Below, in pieces: positions 21,801-30,001 of a DNA stretch of 64,000 nucleotides. The stretch's first letter is position 1; the number at the start of each line of letters is the position of its first letter. The DNA is from Hygrocybe punicea. Taxonomy: Eukaryota; Basidiomycota; Agaricomycetes; Agaricales; Hygrophoraceae. The position numbers and the translations under genes are program-made. The stretch lies in assembly GCA_963556145.1 (NCBI GenBank), contig OY744462.1, forward strand, positions 5,208,001 to 5,272,000, given 5' to 3'. The notes under the pieces were generated by a model. The model did no database searches. It had not been told where the DNA came from and worked only from the letters and a program-made list of their open reading frames with translations.

Positions 21801-23116
21801 GCAGCGTCCTTCTTCGACACAAAGAAGAAAGGGGATGCATAAGGTGATTTCGATGGTCGAATTCGTCCTGTTTTGAGATTATCATCGAGAAACTTGTCGA
21901 GGTCTTGTTTTTCGATGGGAGACAACGGATATAGCTTGCAGTCGTGGTGATCTGGCGCATCCGGTTTCAGGGTAATTGCATGATCCCAAGGTTTCCGTGC
22001 AGGTAATTCATCAAAACCAGAGGGTTCGAAGACATCGCGATATTCATGATACGTTTCGGGGATTAGTTCTTCGAACGATTTCTCTTTCTGTTGTTTCTGT
22101 GCATTGATCGCGAGTTCTGTTGATTTGGTCATGAATGAACAAAAGTGCACTGGGCTCATCGTTTCTTCCATTACTTGATCGAACCAAAGTGGTCGTTCCC
22201 AGACCACAGTATCGAATTCGGTTGACCGTACCGTCGATGGTTTGCCACAACCCGAAAGACATCGCGAGAACTTGACCTCGTTTTCGCGCCAATCAATTTC
22301 TGGGTTATGTTTCTTGAGCCAGTCGTATCCGAGGAAGACGTCCATTTTCGCTAACGTTGTTACCGCGAAACGAAGTAATTCTTGATGATCCCCAAGTCGC
22401 ATTTGCAACTCGCAATATTCAGTGATCTGTCCTGTTTTCGGTTGCGTCCCATCGCTCATATACGAATTAAACGGGTTTACGTATGGCTTCGTGGGAATGT
22501 TATGTGCTTTAACGTAACCGATATCGATTGCACAGATCGTACAACCACAATCGATCAAACCGGTCATGGGATATTGACGACCATCTTGAGTGACCGAGAC
22601 GAAACCATGGACGAGTAATGCCATGCGAAGTTCAGAATCTTTCTGTGTTACTGCTCGTATTGGTTCAAGAGTTTGTGGTTCATGTGGCGATTCTTGCGGC
22701 ATGTTTTGTACCAACCATTGAACTGCTTCGTCAATTGTACGACGATTGAGAGAAAGCACCAAACCTGGTGAAATCTTCTCGGTCCATCGACCGTATACAT
22801 CATAATCAAGCAAGAGGTCGAGGGCAAAACCCATTGTGGTTGATCGGATAGCCACAATCGTTTCCATGGCATTGAATTCAGATTCGACCGTTGTTTTCTT
22901 CTTCGTTATTTTGTCTTCATCAGCTGTAACATGGGTATCTTGCCACGTGTTACTTTCCTGTTTCGGTTTTGTTTCTGGTCGTTCTTTTGGTTGTTGTCTC
23001 AGGTCATTGCGGAGGTCTTTGAGTTTCGAAAATACACCATTAAATTGTTTGCATACGTGTACATCCTTCTCAAGTTGTGCGATCGTGGCCTCCTGCGCTT
23101 CACGTCGCTTTCTCAA
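18830..23116 (-). CDS. pol: Pol polyprotein: protease, RT, RNase H, integrase, chromodomain, ASCH-like
   Basis: Residues are counted from the first codon after the frameshift. Aspartic protease LIDCG is near 187-191 (D189). Reverse transcriptase has YMDD at 544-547. RNase H acidic residues are D692, E734, D761 and probably D804. Integrase has an HHCC region (HPGRDK...CTGC, 862-895) and D925, D985, E1021, the last two 35 residues apart. GPF-type motif QFGPFTVLDKIG follows. The chromodomain spans about 1218-1270 and would target methylated histone tails. Residues ~1297-1420 resemble the ASCH/PUA-like fold, with K1314, E1317, R1319 matching GxKxxExR except for the glycine. Translation is probably by -1 frameshift from gag, since there is no ATG at the overlap. 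Confidence 0.95.
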   Translation of the reverse strand: MRKRREAQEATIAQLEKDVHVCKQFNGVFSKLKDLRNDLRQQPKERPETKPKQESNTWQDTHVTADEDKITKKKTTVESEFNAMETIVAIRSTTMGFALDLLLDYDVYGRWTEKISPGLVLSLNRRTIDEAVQWLVQNMPQESPHEPQTLEPIRAVTQKDSELRMALLVHGFVSVTQDGRQYPMTGLIDCGCTICAIDIGYVKAHNIPTKPYVNPFNSYMSDGTQPKTGQITEYCELQMRLGDHQELLRFAVTTLAKMDVFLGYDWLKKHNPEIDWRENEVKFSRCLSGCGKPSTVRSTEFDTVVWERPLWFDQVMEETMSPVHFCSFMTKSTELAINAQKQQKEKSFEELIPETYHEYRDVFEPSGFDELPARKPWDHAITLKPDAPDHHDCKLYPLSPIEKQDLDKFLDDNLKTGRIRPSKSPYASPFFFVSKKDAAERRPIQDYRWLNSWTVDDKYPLPLINDIINQLAEAKFFTKLDVRWGFNNVRIKEGDEHKAAFLTPKGLFEPTVMFFGLKNSPPTFQRLMNHVFRYEIREGWLLVYMDDILIFSKSLEENQRRTKQVLKIFRENNLFLKPKKCTFDKPKVDYLGLIVGEGQVQMDPVKTNAITDWPVPTNLTELQRFIGFLNFYRRFVENFSQIAAPLHRLTGKAKWDWTEEQQNAFDRLKTIITTDPILVLPTSDKKFIIECDASDYAIGAILSQEQSDGLFRPVAYMSTTMSPAERNYQIFDKELLAIIRSFEEWRHFLLGAKEQVDVFTDHRNLEYYRKPQDLTRRQARWIASLQDYNFRLLYRKGSQNKKADLLSRRVDHKPKEIDNTGMIGLPNSLFIPPEQVIRQILHTSPTNDNIIALHHDNPTAGHPGRDKTIELISRTTTWPTIREDVERYVNGCTGCQQNKPQRGKQHGQLFPHDVPPFNWHTISVDMIGPLPESHGFDAILVVVDKRSKHPIFIATNTTLTSEGWARLFRDHVFKRFGMPRFVISDRGSVFVSRFITELYSLIGIKGHPMTAYHPRADGQTERMNQELEIFLRFFTNYRQDDWHEWLALAEFALANRESSAIKTSPFFATQGQHPWTGLIPDIHTPIANEAVHDFITRMKTIQQKIGEIADVTKQTMKDKYDSHVKKIVFSPGDKVWLNGKNLTTDRPSKKLDNQQFGPFTVLDKIGSSSYKLKLPKTWKIFPIFNVALLSPFRPPSSTIQQKYHLRPPPEIIDNDDHYEIEHILDSRIRRNKLYYLVHWLDYPRDEDSWIPASETTYCQDLVNDFHRLHPKAPSFLSLRSLFTLPPSVIPPFSSSSILLAIYPKNATLIANRTKNHEFRKYIFPNNITHAYLYETAPVDTVTAIIEIALPIIAPAVIADDKGIGNSDFNTRVKVCPYAFPIVHYYRLPSPIPSAALSHDYDISTPHRFSLLPSSFTRDHPVNPDHLVY
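18833..19228 (-). other. ASCH/PUA-like domain at the Pol C-terminus
   Basis: About 130 residues follow a serine-rich linker after the chromodomain. They begin ILLAIYPKNATLIANRTKNH and include EFRKY, a YLYETAP strand, GIGNSDF and a YAFPIVHYYRL strand. I recall the same order of blocks in stand-alone fungal ASCH/PUA-like proteins. ASCH domains are thought to bind RNA or modified nucleotides. The assignment is from memory of the motif, without a profile search. Confidence 0.75.
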
Positions 23117-24126
23117 AAACCCTCTTGCTTCAACTTCATCGCTGCCAACTCATCCATTAATGCGGCAATTCGAGCGTCTTTGCCATCGTCTTGTTGTTGT
23201 CTCGGCGTTTGTTGAACGGTTTCCATAGAACGAATCTGTTGCCGTCCTTGTTGTTCCGGACAATTGCGTGAGATGTGTCCGGGTTGTCGACATTTGAAAC
23301 AGATTCCTTTTTTCATGAAATCTAACCATTGCTCGTCCGTTAAACGAGTAAATGTTTGCTGTCGGGATGTCGTTTGTCGTGTATCGACGTCCATCGGGAC
23401 AGATTCTGACTGTGGACGAGGTGTTGATGTTTGTTGTGGTCGGGGGGTTGTCGATGCGGTTGGTGTGTTTGGGTTATATCGTGTTTTTGTGGGTGAACTC
23501 ATGGATCGTATCTGGTTCTGACGACATCGCCATTGTTGGTCCAATTGAACCGTTTGCGTACGCCATTCGTCGACGGTGGTTGGGATCTTCATACCGGTGT
23601 AGATCTGGTCGATCAGTGGTTTGTTCATATGTAATTCGACGAGTTGAATGAGATAGTCGTCGTTCAAGAGTTCGCCAAGTCCAGCGATGCGTCGGAGAGT
23701 GTCAAACTCGATCCAAAATTCATCGGCTGTCATCTTTCCTTGACGCAAGTCGTTCAATTTTGTCAATGCGTCCTTCTTCTGATCCGGTTTTTCGAAATGT
23801 CGCTTGAATTCTTTGGTGAAGTCCTCCAGGGATCCGAAGTTGATGGGGGAGTGCTGTAGGGCAATGTCGACGTACTCGTCTGCCCATCGTCCAGCGAGTC
23901 CGCCTTGCAGGTACGAGAGGATAAAAAGGATTTGTTTTTCTTCACTGTCGAATGCAATCCTGTTTGCGCGGATGTAGATGAAGGCACTGCGGAAGAATGT
24001 TTTGAATCCTTCTTTGTTCCCATCGTACTTAGTCGGCGGAGCAATATGAGATTTTGGAGGCGACGGGGCTGCGGGTGAAACAGTGGTGGTGTCTTGGGTT
24101 TCGTGGTTCTCTTCGGTGTCTGACAT
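23113..24126 (-). CDS. gag: Gag protein with CCHC zinc knuckle
   Basis: A 337-residue Gag starting MSDTEENHE at an ATG (24124-24126). Residues ~30-200 form the retrotransposon gag domain (capsid-like, with GLAGRWADEY and a QGKMTADEFW motif). A P/T/Q/S-rich linker follows, then one CX2CX4HX4C knuckle at 276-289 (CFKCRQPGHISRNC), expected to bind genomic RNA. The stop TGA (23113-23115) overlaps pol in the -1 frame. The protein would assemble cytoplasmic particles. Confidence 0.95.
   Translation of the reverse strand: MSDTEENHETQDTTTVSPAAPSPPKSHIAPPTKYDGNKEGFKTFFRSAFIYIRANRIAFDSEEKQILFILSYLQGGLAGRWADEYVDIALQHSPINFGSLEDFTKEFKRHFEKPDQKKDALTKLNDLRQGKMTADEFWIEFDTLRRIAGLGELLNDDYLIQLVELHMNKPLIDQIYTGMKIPTTVDEWRTQTVQLDQQWRCRQNQIRSMSSPTKTRYNPNTPTASTTPRPQQTSTPRPQSESVPMDVDTRQTTSRQQTFTRLTDEQWLDFMKKGICFKCRQPGHISRNCPEQQGRQQIRSMETVQQTPRQQQDDGKDARIAALMDELAAMKLKQEGF
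23116..23122 (-). promoter_or_regulatory. -1 ribosomal frameshift heptamer G GGT TTT
   Basis: On the minus strand the gag frame reads GAG GGT TTT TGA. The heptamer GGGTTTT fits X XXY YYZ, and slipping back one base reads GGG TTT TTG AGA and enters pol. The site sits immediately before the gag stop. I did not establish a downstream pseudoknot. Confidence 0.7.
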
Positions 24127-24365
24127 TCTGGTTTGGGTGTGGAATTGAGATTGATAGTGAGAAGTAGATGTTGGAGGAGGAAATGATGACGAGGGGAAAG
24201 GCGCGGTTCGGACACTTGTCTGTGTTGCGACGTATCGGTCGAAGTCGTCGTCAGAGGAATCTGACGTTTCGGGCGCGAGATGGTACTCGTCGTCGTGTTC
24301 TGAGTCTGGGTTTTGGTATCGTTGGGGTTCCAGGACGTCTTGGTTTATTGTCGAGGGAGTAGAGA

Positions 24366-24376
24366 AAGTTTAGTAT
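24366..24376 (-). other. primer-binding site, self-priming type
   Basis: Two bases inside the 5' LTR the element's sense strand reads ATACTAAACTT. This does not look like a tRNA 3'-end complement (no TGG start). It is exactly complementary over 11 nt to AAGTTTAGTAT in the LTR (24532-24522). Tf1-type elements prime by folding back the first 11 nt of their own RNA. Confidence 0.6.
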
Positions 24377-24521
24377 TATGTTACGGATCGCTGTTCGTAT
24401 AGCGGCGAACTCCGGTAACAATAAACCAAACGAGGATGTGTATATAGAGAAAAGCAAGTATAAACGGATAAGAGAGGAGAGGTATCTGGGTTTCGTGGTA
24501 GCGATCGGGGGAAGAGTAGCT

Positions 24522-24532
24522 ATACTAAACTT
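24522..24532 (-). promoter_or_regulatory. predicted RNA 5' end / self-primer sequence
   Basis: Sense-strand AAGTTTAGTAT is complementary to the primer-binding site at 24376-24366. If it is the RNA 5' end, U3 is about 412 nt and R plus U5 about 154 nt. Confidence 0.5.
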
Positions 24533-24559
24533 AAAGTTATTGACTACGAATGTCAATGA

Positions 24560-24566
24560 TTATATA
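24560..24566 (-). promoter_or_regulatory. TATA box of the chromovirus LTR
   Basis: TATATAA on the minus strand, 28-34 nt upstream of the predicted start at 24532, which is the usual TATA-to-start distance. Confidence 0.6.
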
Positions 24567-24990
24567 CTAGTGAACAACTTCAGGGCCGGCTTCTTCGTCA
24601 TGCGTGGCTGCGTGGAGGATAAGCTCCGGGATGAACGGCGTCTTGCTTGGCTTCGTGGTCTATGCGTTTTGGGGTGCCAACGAGGTGGCCAACGGCTGTG
24701 TTGCAGGTCCGGTGTCAGCAAACAGCTGATCCGATGATTGTGTTGCGCGGTGTTATTGAGTGCTTGAATCAACGTGTATGATGTATCCGCGGTGATCGGT
24801 TGATGAGGGTAATCACGGGGATTGGGATACCGTCGTTGGTTGTCTTCGACGATGTTCCGGACCCAGGTTATGATGTTGTCTTGTGACGTTGAGTCAGGGA
24901 CGTCGGGGTCGGAAGCGGGGGTTAAATCGGGGTAAAACGTAACAGTCTTTTGCTAGCGACGAGGGCGTCGCTATGAGAGAGGGGGGCACT

Positions 24991-25137
24991 TGTAGTAGTG
25001 GTGCCTGTCCTATCAGGTGACCTGAGTCCCACGGTTGGCTCCCTTATCTAGCAGTTGCCTGTAGTAGACAGATCCTATCCTATCCCATTCCGACTGATTC
25101 CTTGTCTGATTCCATGAGCACCCTTGGACCCACTCCA
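24991..25137 (+). repeat. SINE-like repeat S, copy
   Basis: A 147 bp copy differing from 15023-15169 at only a few positions. Both lie inside the 12601-25513 element. Confidence 0.65.
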
Positions 25138-25521
25138 GCGGTGGATGTCATTGCTGTCATTGTTAATTCTCTGCTAGCGAAGTAAGAATGAACTAAAAGT
25201 TAGAATTAGTAGAAGTACCTGAAATAACCAAGGACTTACCTTGAGCAGAACAGTTGTTCTGCTCATCTTCAAGTTCGTTGTCATTGTCATTCAACTTGAA
25301 GTTGTTGTGTGACATGATATGTCATGGTGGTTTTGGGTAACCTACCAGTTCGAACCAGTCTGAACAGGTTCTGGACCACAAAAAAACACATGAATGTGGA
25401 ACTGGACTTTAGGTCTGGTTCACGCCTGGCCCCAAACTTGGACCCAAACCATGGTTTGGTTCCCATTGGTTCAGGTTCAAACCATGGTTTCGAACCTGAC
25501 CCATCCATCACTATACAGTGC

Positions 25522-26057
25522 ATAGGGACTTAGAAAAACTATCCTGCCAAAATCTCAGGGCAAATTTTGGAGGGTATGACCAATCATGGAGTGGAAAATA
25601 ATAAATGTGCCAAATGAACATATGCAACATACTCCAGTTCTCCAAATTTTCAGTCACTGAATAACAAAGGACCTTGGTGTCACTAATAAAGAAGTCACCC
25701 ATCCAGTGACCCAATCATTGAATTAAGGGTATCCAGTGCTCGCATCACTGAAGACCAACTTCCCACAGTGTTCTCAATTGGAGCTGTATTGATTGTGCTA
25801 CACTTCATACAAGTTTCAGTGACTACTCTATCTTATCTCACCTATATCTATGCACATACTCAGTATTTCTTGGATCTGATAACACAGCTGAAAAGCCCTT
25901 ATAAAATTTGCCTTATATAATTTCATTAGATACCTAACTCACATGGTAAATGTTTCTAAGTCCATATTTTCTTATTGATCCAGAAAGTACTAACAACAGC
26001 TGTAATATTGTTATTGAAACCACAACACAAAAATTTCGCCATCCAAATTTCCAAGTC
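25522..26057. other. AT-rich intergenic stretch
   Basis: This lies between the end of the hAT-like nest and the gyp7 stop codon. I see no gene, RNA or repeat; it probably includes the gyp7 3' UTR. Confidence 0.4.
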
Positions 26058-29000
26058 TCACCGACCGGCCTTCAACAAGTCCCTGAGATTGTCACTCAGA
26101 ATTGGCATGCTCGTCTTTCTTTGCCCTCCTTTTGAACTATTTAATGTTGATCCACGCCGTCGGATACTGTTGTCAGACTCTTCAGCTCGACGGCGGTCGA
26201 TGTCCGCAACAAGCTGCGTAAAGGAGAGGAATAAAACTTCAGCCTGGGCGAGTGTTGTGTCCAGTTCGATGGTCATGCTGAGCTCATTGCAATACTACGG
26301 TAACATTATTAGCCTTTGCTCTTTGATTCACATGTTCCAAGCAAACCTTTAATATCTCATCAAACTGAAGAATAGCAACGGTCAGAAATAAATCTGACAG
26401 ACAGATAATCCGTGATCCACTTACCTCGACCAGATATCTCATGATCACATCTCTATGTGACTCTAATACGGCGAGGGCCACGAAAAGGATAAACTCATTG
26501 CTGTAATAATCTGTCCATAGAACTTCCCACAGACGCACGACATCGTCAAAGGGAAACTCTCGCTTGAATGCGATTAGGACCCAACTGACCAGAACAATTC
26601 AATCTAAGACACCTATTGCGATAGCTGGAACATACCGGAAGCAAAAGAACAGGTTGAGCCCTTCTGTCTTATCTGGAGGCGGAACATATTCAAGATATGG
26701 CAAGGAGGAGTGTTGTTTGCAAACCTAGATGTCGATACAGCTCCGGATCCATTACACCAATCAGCTGTTGCAATGTCAACAATTGTTTCTTCATTCCGCT
26801 CTGATCCCGCGAAAAGTTTTGTTTCTGTGCAATCACAACCCAACCGGTTATTTCGCAATTCGCAAGACAGAAACTTCACGTGTACCATTCTGTTCATCAC
26901 CTCCACAAAACACCAGAATGTTGACTCCTCGTCCGAACCCATGACAACGTAAACTGGGGCACATAGATCCGACATTCCCTGTACATAGCCTTCGTTCCCT
27001 TCTCAGTTAGCATACAACGAACATGAACAGCCGTATACGACTACGAGACGCGGAGGACGAACCAAGTTCTTTCTCGTAAAAGTTGTATGTCAACAGGATA
27101 CTCGCAAGGCGGTCAATATGTTCATTACTTGGCGACTGTGCACCAATGTCGCTCATGTTCGGGGATATGGTAGTGTAACGTCTGTATGAGTCGTCCCTGA
27201 CGTCAAGGGGCGCTGGTGATGACAATTCGGGATTAGTAGTGGCGAAGAGAGGCTGTGTTCGATCTGTCCGACGGCAGTCAACGTCGATGCGATGGCGCTC
27301 CTGAATTAAGTCAGCCTCAGTATAAGCACCTCACTGTGGGTTTCCTGACCTCCATGATATCTGGCTGATCGAATACTTCGGGTTTTCCACACCATTCATT
27401 CTTTAATTCCTGGTAGCGTTTTCTAAGAAACTTGTCAGTTAATGCGACGATTCAAGCAGATAAATACTTGCCGTTTGTTCTCCCAACTCTTGGCTCTTTC
27501 TTCACCAGTCACGTCCCACTCAAATACCCCAAGTACAAAGGGCCAAATCTTCTTCCTTATGTTCCCGTGTGGACTGATTCCCCTTCTAAATACCTCTTGT
27601 CTCATCTCCTCAGCCCTCACCTTCGGTCGACCATCCTCTGCGAACCATTTCGACCAGAATTCCTCATCGACAGGGTGTGTAGGATCCCTCGAGGACTTGG
27701 GCGTGGGCAAATTCGCAGTGGAGTGCAACAATTCGAAGATACCGAGAGATGAACTTTCTTCCGTTAAGTCAGGGGAGGATGAAGAAGGCAGAGCCTGGGC
27801 TTCGCGTCGCCGAGCACGTTCACCTTCCTCTGCGACGATACGAGCCCACCGAGCGAGATACACACGGGCACTCTCAAATTCGCCAACGCCACCCTTCTCC
27901 ACCCAGCTGCCCCATTCCCACTCGCCGTTTGCATTGACGAGGCTCTTGACGGGATCGGGTAGGTGAGGGATGATGGGTTTGGCGAGGGGGTGAGACAAAA
28001 TGTTTTGAGCGGCGTGGCGCGTTGCTCGAGTGATATTCGAGAACGACTGCAAGAGCGCCATGCGTGCTTGAGAGGAGGAAGGAGAAACATTTGTTAAAGA
28101 TGGAGAGAGGGAACGGTGCAGGACGGAGGAATGTTGTGAATATGGATTGGGCGGAGTTGAGAGAGGGCGCGGTCGGCGGTGTGCTGGAATCGGTGAGTGA
28201 GAGTTTGCGTAGGATGATTGAGCGAGTATATCATCGACTGCATCATCAGCAAAGACAATTGTAGAGTGCGCTTCGATATCTGCTCGTGAAGGATCTACTA
28301 GGAATAGGGATGGTTGCAGCGTGGAACGCAAGATATGGGCATATGAGCGTAGGCGGGCAAGAAGGTCTTCTCCACCCCAGGAACTCCCCGATTTCTGGGG
28401 TTGAGAGGCAGAAGAAGAGGCAGAAATTGGCGGGTAAGAGGTTATATCATCATGTCGAGCGCTGTTGCTGCGGGTAAGTCTGGGTGACGGAAGTGTATAT
28501 GAGCGCGATTCATCGTCGTGAAAGTAGAGCGTGGGGAGAGTATCTCCATTGATGAGATTGATACCGATAGAACCGTCTGTTCAGGGGAAAACATAAGAAG
28601 ATGTTACAGGAATGGTGGTTTGAGATACTCACACCACGACGACAACGACGGAGGGTGTACGATCAACGAATAAATGGATGTCAATGGGACCGAAAACGCG
28701 TAAGACTCAGGCCGTTGTGTTGGAAGATCGATCAGAACAACATCTTGAAATAAAAACATCATGGAGGGTCAGAGATTGTGAGTTGTGACGTCGCATACCT
28801 TCGTCTTCCTCATCCAAGGTCGCTTTCTCTTCGATTTTGACAAACTTGTCCCACTCCGTTGCACCCCTCTCGTGCAGCAGGGTTTCTGGTATCCACGCAA
28901 GCAAATAGATGGGATTAACAGCCTCCTGTGTTCTGTCAGTACGAGTCGTTGCGTGAGAGGCTACACACACCCGTTTCACAAGAGACGCAAAACCTGGCAT

Positions 29001-29135
29001 ATTGTCCCTAGCGTAAGCTGTCGGGTTCACATACACCTTGGATTTACTGTAGACTAGTCGATACTTGTCTTCTTCTGGGAACCTGGAAGATCTGGTAGAT
29101 CCCTCAACATCGGGTAAGCGCTCAATTGCTACCAT
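26058..29135 (-). CDS. GYP7: Rab GTPase-activating protein, GYP7/TBC1D15 type
   Basis: Twelve exons: 29135-28971, 28925-28799, 28743-28633, 28576-27472, 27422-27350, 27300-27063, 26989-26886, 26824-26725, 26672-26636, 26584-26425, 26364-26347, 26294-26058, giving about 824 residues. The N-terminal ~200 residues match the Rab-binding region of TBC1D15/GYP7 (SKSKVYVNPTAYARDN, LLAWIPETLLHERG). The TBC domain covers roughly 465-745. It has the arginine finger IDVDCRR (R538) and glutamine finger YVQGM (Q610), the catalytic pair that stimulates GTP hydrolysis by Ypt7/Rab7-like GTPases in endosome-vacuole traffic. Exon 11 is only 18 nt, and the intron at 27471-27423 appears to be GC-AG. An upstream in-frame ATG at 29150 is an alternative start. 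Confidence 0.92.
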
Positions 29136-29421
29136 GGAGCCAAACTGCATAGGAAGTGAATGAGCGAAACATAAAGGCGCCAGTGATAACGCACAGAAAC
29201 TGTGGATAGTGAACTGTCGTACGAAGATGAGCAAATGTCTTCTACCATAGTACTGGCTTATATTATCCTTGATGTAGCTGCGGCTGCGCGTCTCAGGTAG
29301 TGTCACGTGGCTACTGATCCTAGCTACGAGTACTGAGTACTGATTATTTTTGTGGTTACATTCCTCTTGTTGTACTCACGCCGACTGTGCGAATAATGCA
29401 GATGGAAACGCGGCCTATGAA

Positions 29422-29846
29422 TTACTTCGAAGACGACCATACATTCCGAAGGACTGTAGAGAATTCAGTGAGGGTATGGCAAAAAAAAATACATGACTTA
29501 CGTCCAGCCTTTGTAGCGAGCCGGTTTATAGAATCATCGCTCTCGCCCTGCGAACGCACTTGTCCGCAAAGAGCAAAGGTTGTCGATGTATTCAGTGCCA
29601 AGCCATTCGAGTCAACGTCAGCAATGCTGATCTGTACAGAAGCGTGATCCTTGGATGTGATGAGACGGTCTAGTGAATTTTTATGTGGTCGACGTTTGTT
29701 GTCATGGACCATCGACACATTACACGTACTTGTCGCAGCACATTTGCGAGGGACATAAAGATCAACAAGAACACCCTGACGAAGGGATTATTTTTGTGGT
29801 CTGTGTATTCTCGTAGTAATACCGCGCTTACCTGGTCGTTTTCCAT
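29422..29846 (-). CDS. RPS21: 40S ribosomal protein eS21
   Basis: Exons 29846-29832, 29775-29730, 29669-29502 and 29453-29422 give 86 residues. Diagnostic blocks are the start [15 protein letters not shown], the core [23 protein letters not shown] and the end LLRNVW. The protein sits on the back of the small subunit and is needed for late 18S rRNA processing. Length agrees with the yeast protein (87). The first exon is only 15 nt, an arrangement frequent in ribosomal protein genes. The start lies 155 bp from the stop of the downstream-coordinate PAP2 gene. Confidence 0.95.
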
Positions 29847-30001
29847 TGTGGACTTCGAAGTTTTGGGGCAGTTGGACTTTTCCCAATAAAAAGTGAGTGA
29901 GATTCTAGAACTGTACAGCTGATCCCACGCTTCCAAATACTAAAATAAATAATATTGGGCGTCATGGCATAGTCATGGCGTGGCATATTATTATTATTAT
30001 A

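Larger units (their letters stand above)
17803..24944 (-). mobile_element. complete Ty3/Gypsy chromovirus (7.1 kb)
   Basis: Two 566 bp direct LTRs (17803-18368, 24379-24944) bound gag, pol and a third ORF, all on the minus strand. LTRs begin TGTTAC and end GTAACA. The 5 bp target duplication GTCTT is exact (17798-17802, 24945-24949). The LTRs differ at one position I can see (18256 A, 24832 G), so insertion is recent. Gag and pol are open throughout, hence the copy may be active. Pol order protease-RT-RNase H-integrase-chromodomain places it in the chromovirus branch. An extra ASCH-like domain follows the chromodomain. Confidence 0.95.
24379..24944 (-). repeat. 5' LTR of the chromovirus
   Basis: 566 bp with TGTTAC/GTAACA ends, differing from the other LTR at one visible position (24832). 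It contains the presumed promoter: TATATAA and the predicted RNA start. ORFs inside it (for example 24378-24737, plus) are not genes. Confidence 0.95.
12601..25513. mobile_element. hAT-like element, 12.9 kb with nested insertions
   Basis: The left end TAGTGATGGACAGGTCCAG and the inverted right end TAGTGATGGATGGGTCAGG form terminal inverted repeats. The element is flanked by an exact 8 bp duplication, TACAGTGC, at 12593-12600 and 25514-25521. TA-initial termini with 8 bp duplications fit the hAT superfamily. No hAT transposase is visible, so it appears non-autonomous or gutted. It holds two smaller hAT-like elements (12992-14077, 15205-16413), two SINE-like copies and a complete Gypsy element (17803-24944). 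Without the Gypsy insertion it would be about 5.8 kb. Confidence 0.8.

Noticed and set aside
24378..24737. 119-codon ORF (also 17709-18161) on the plus strand
   Set aside because: It lies in the LTR, antisense to the element, and its second occurrence is just the other LTR.
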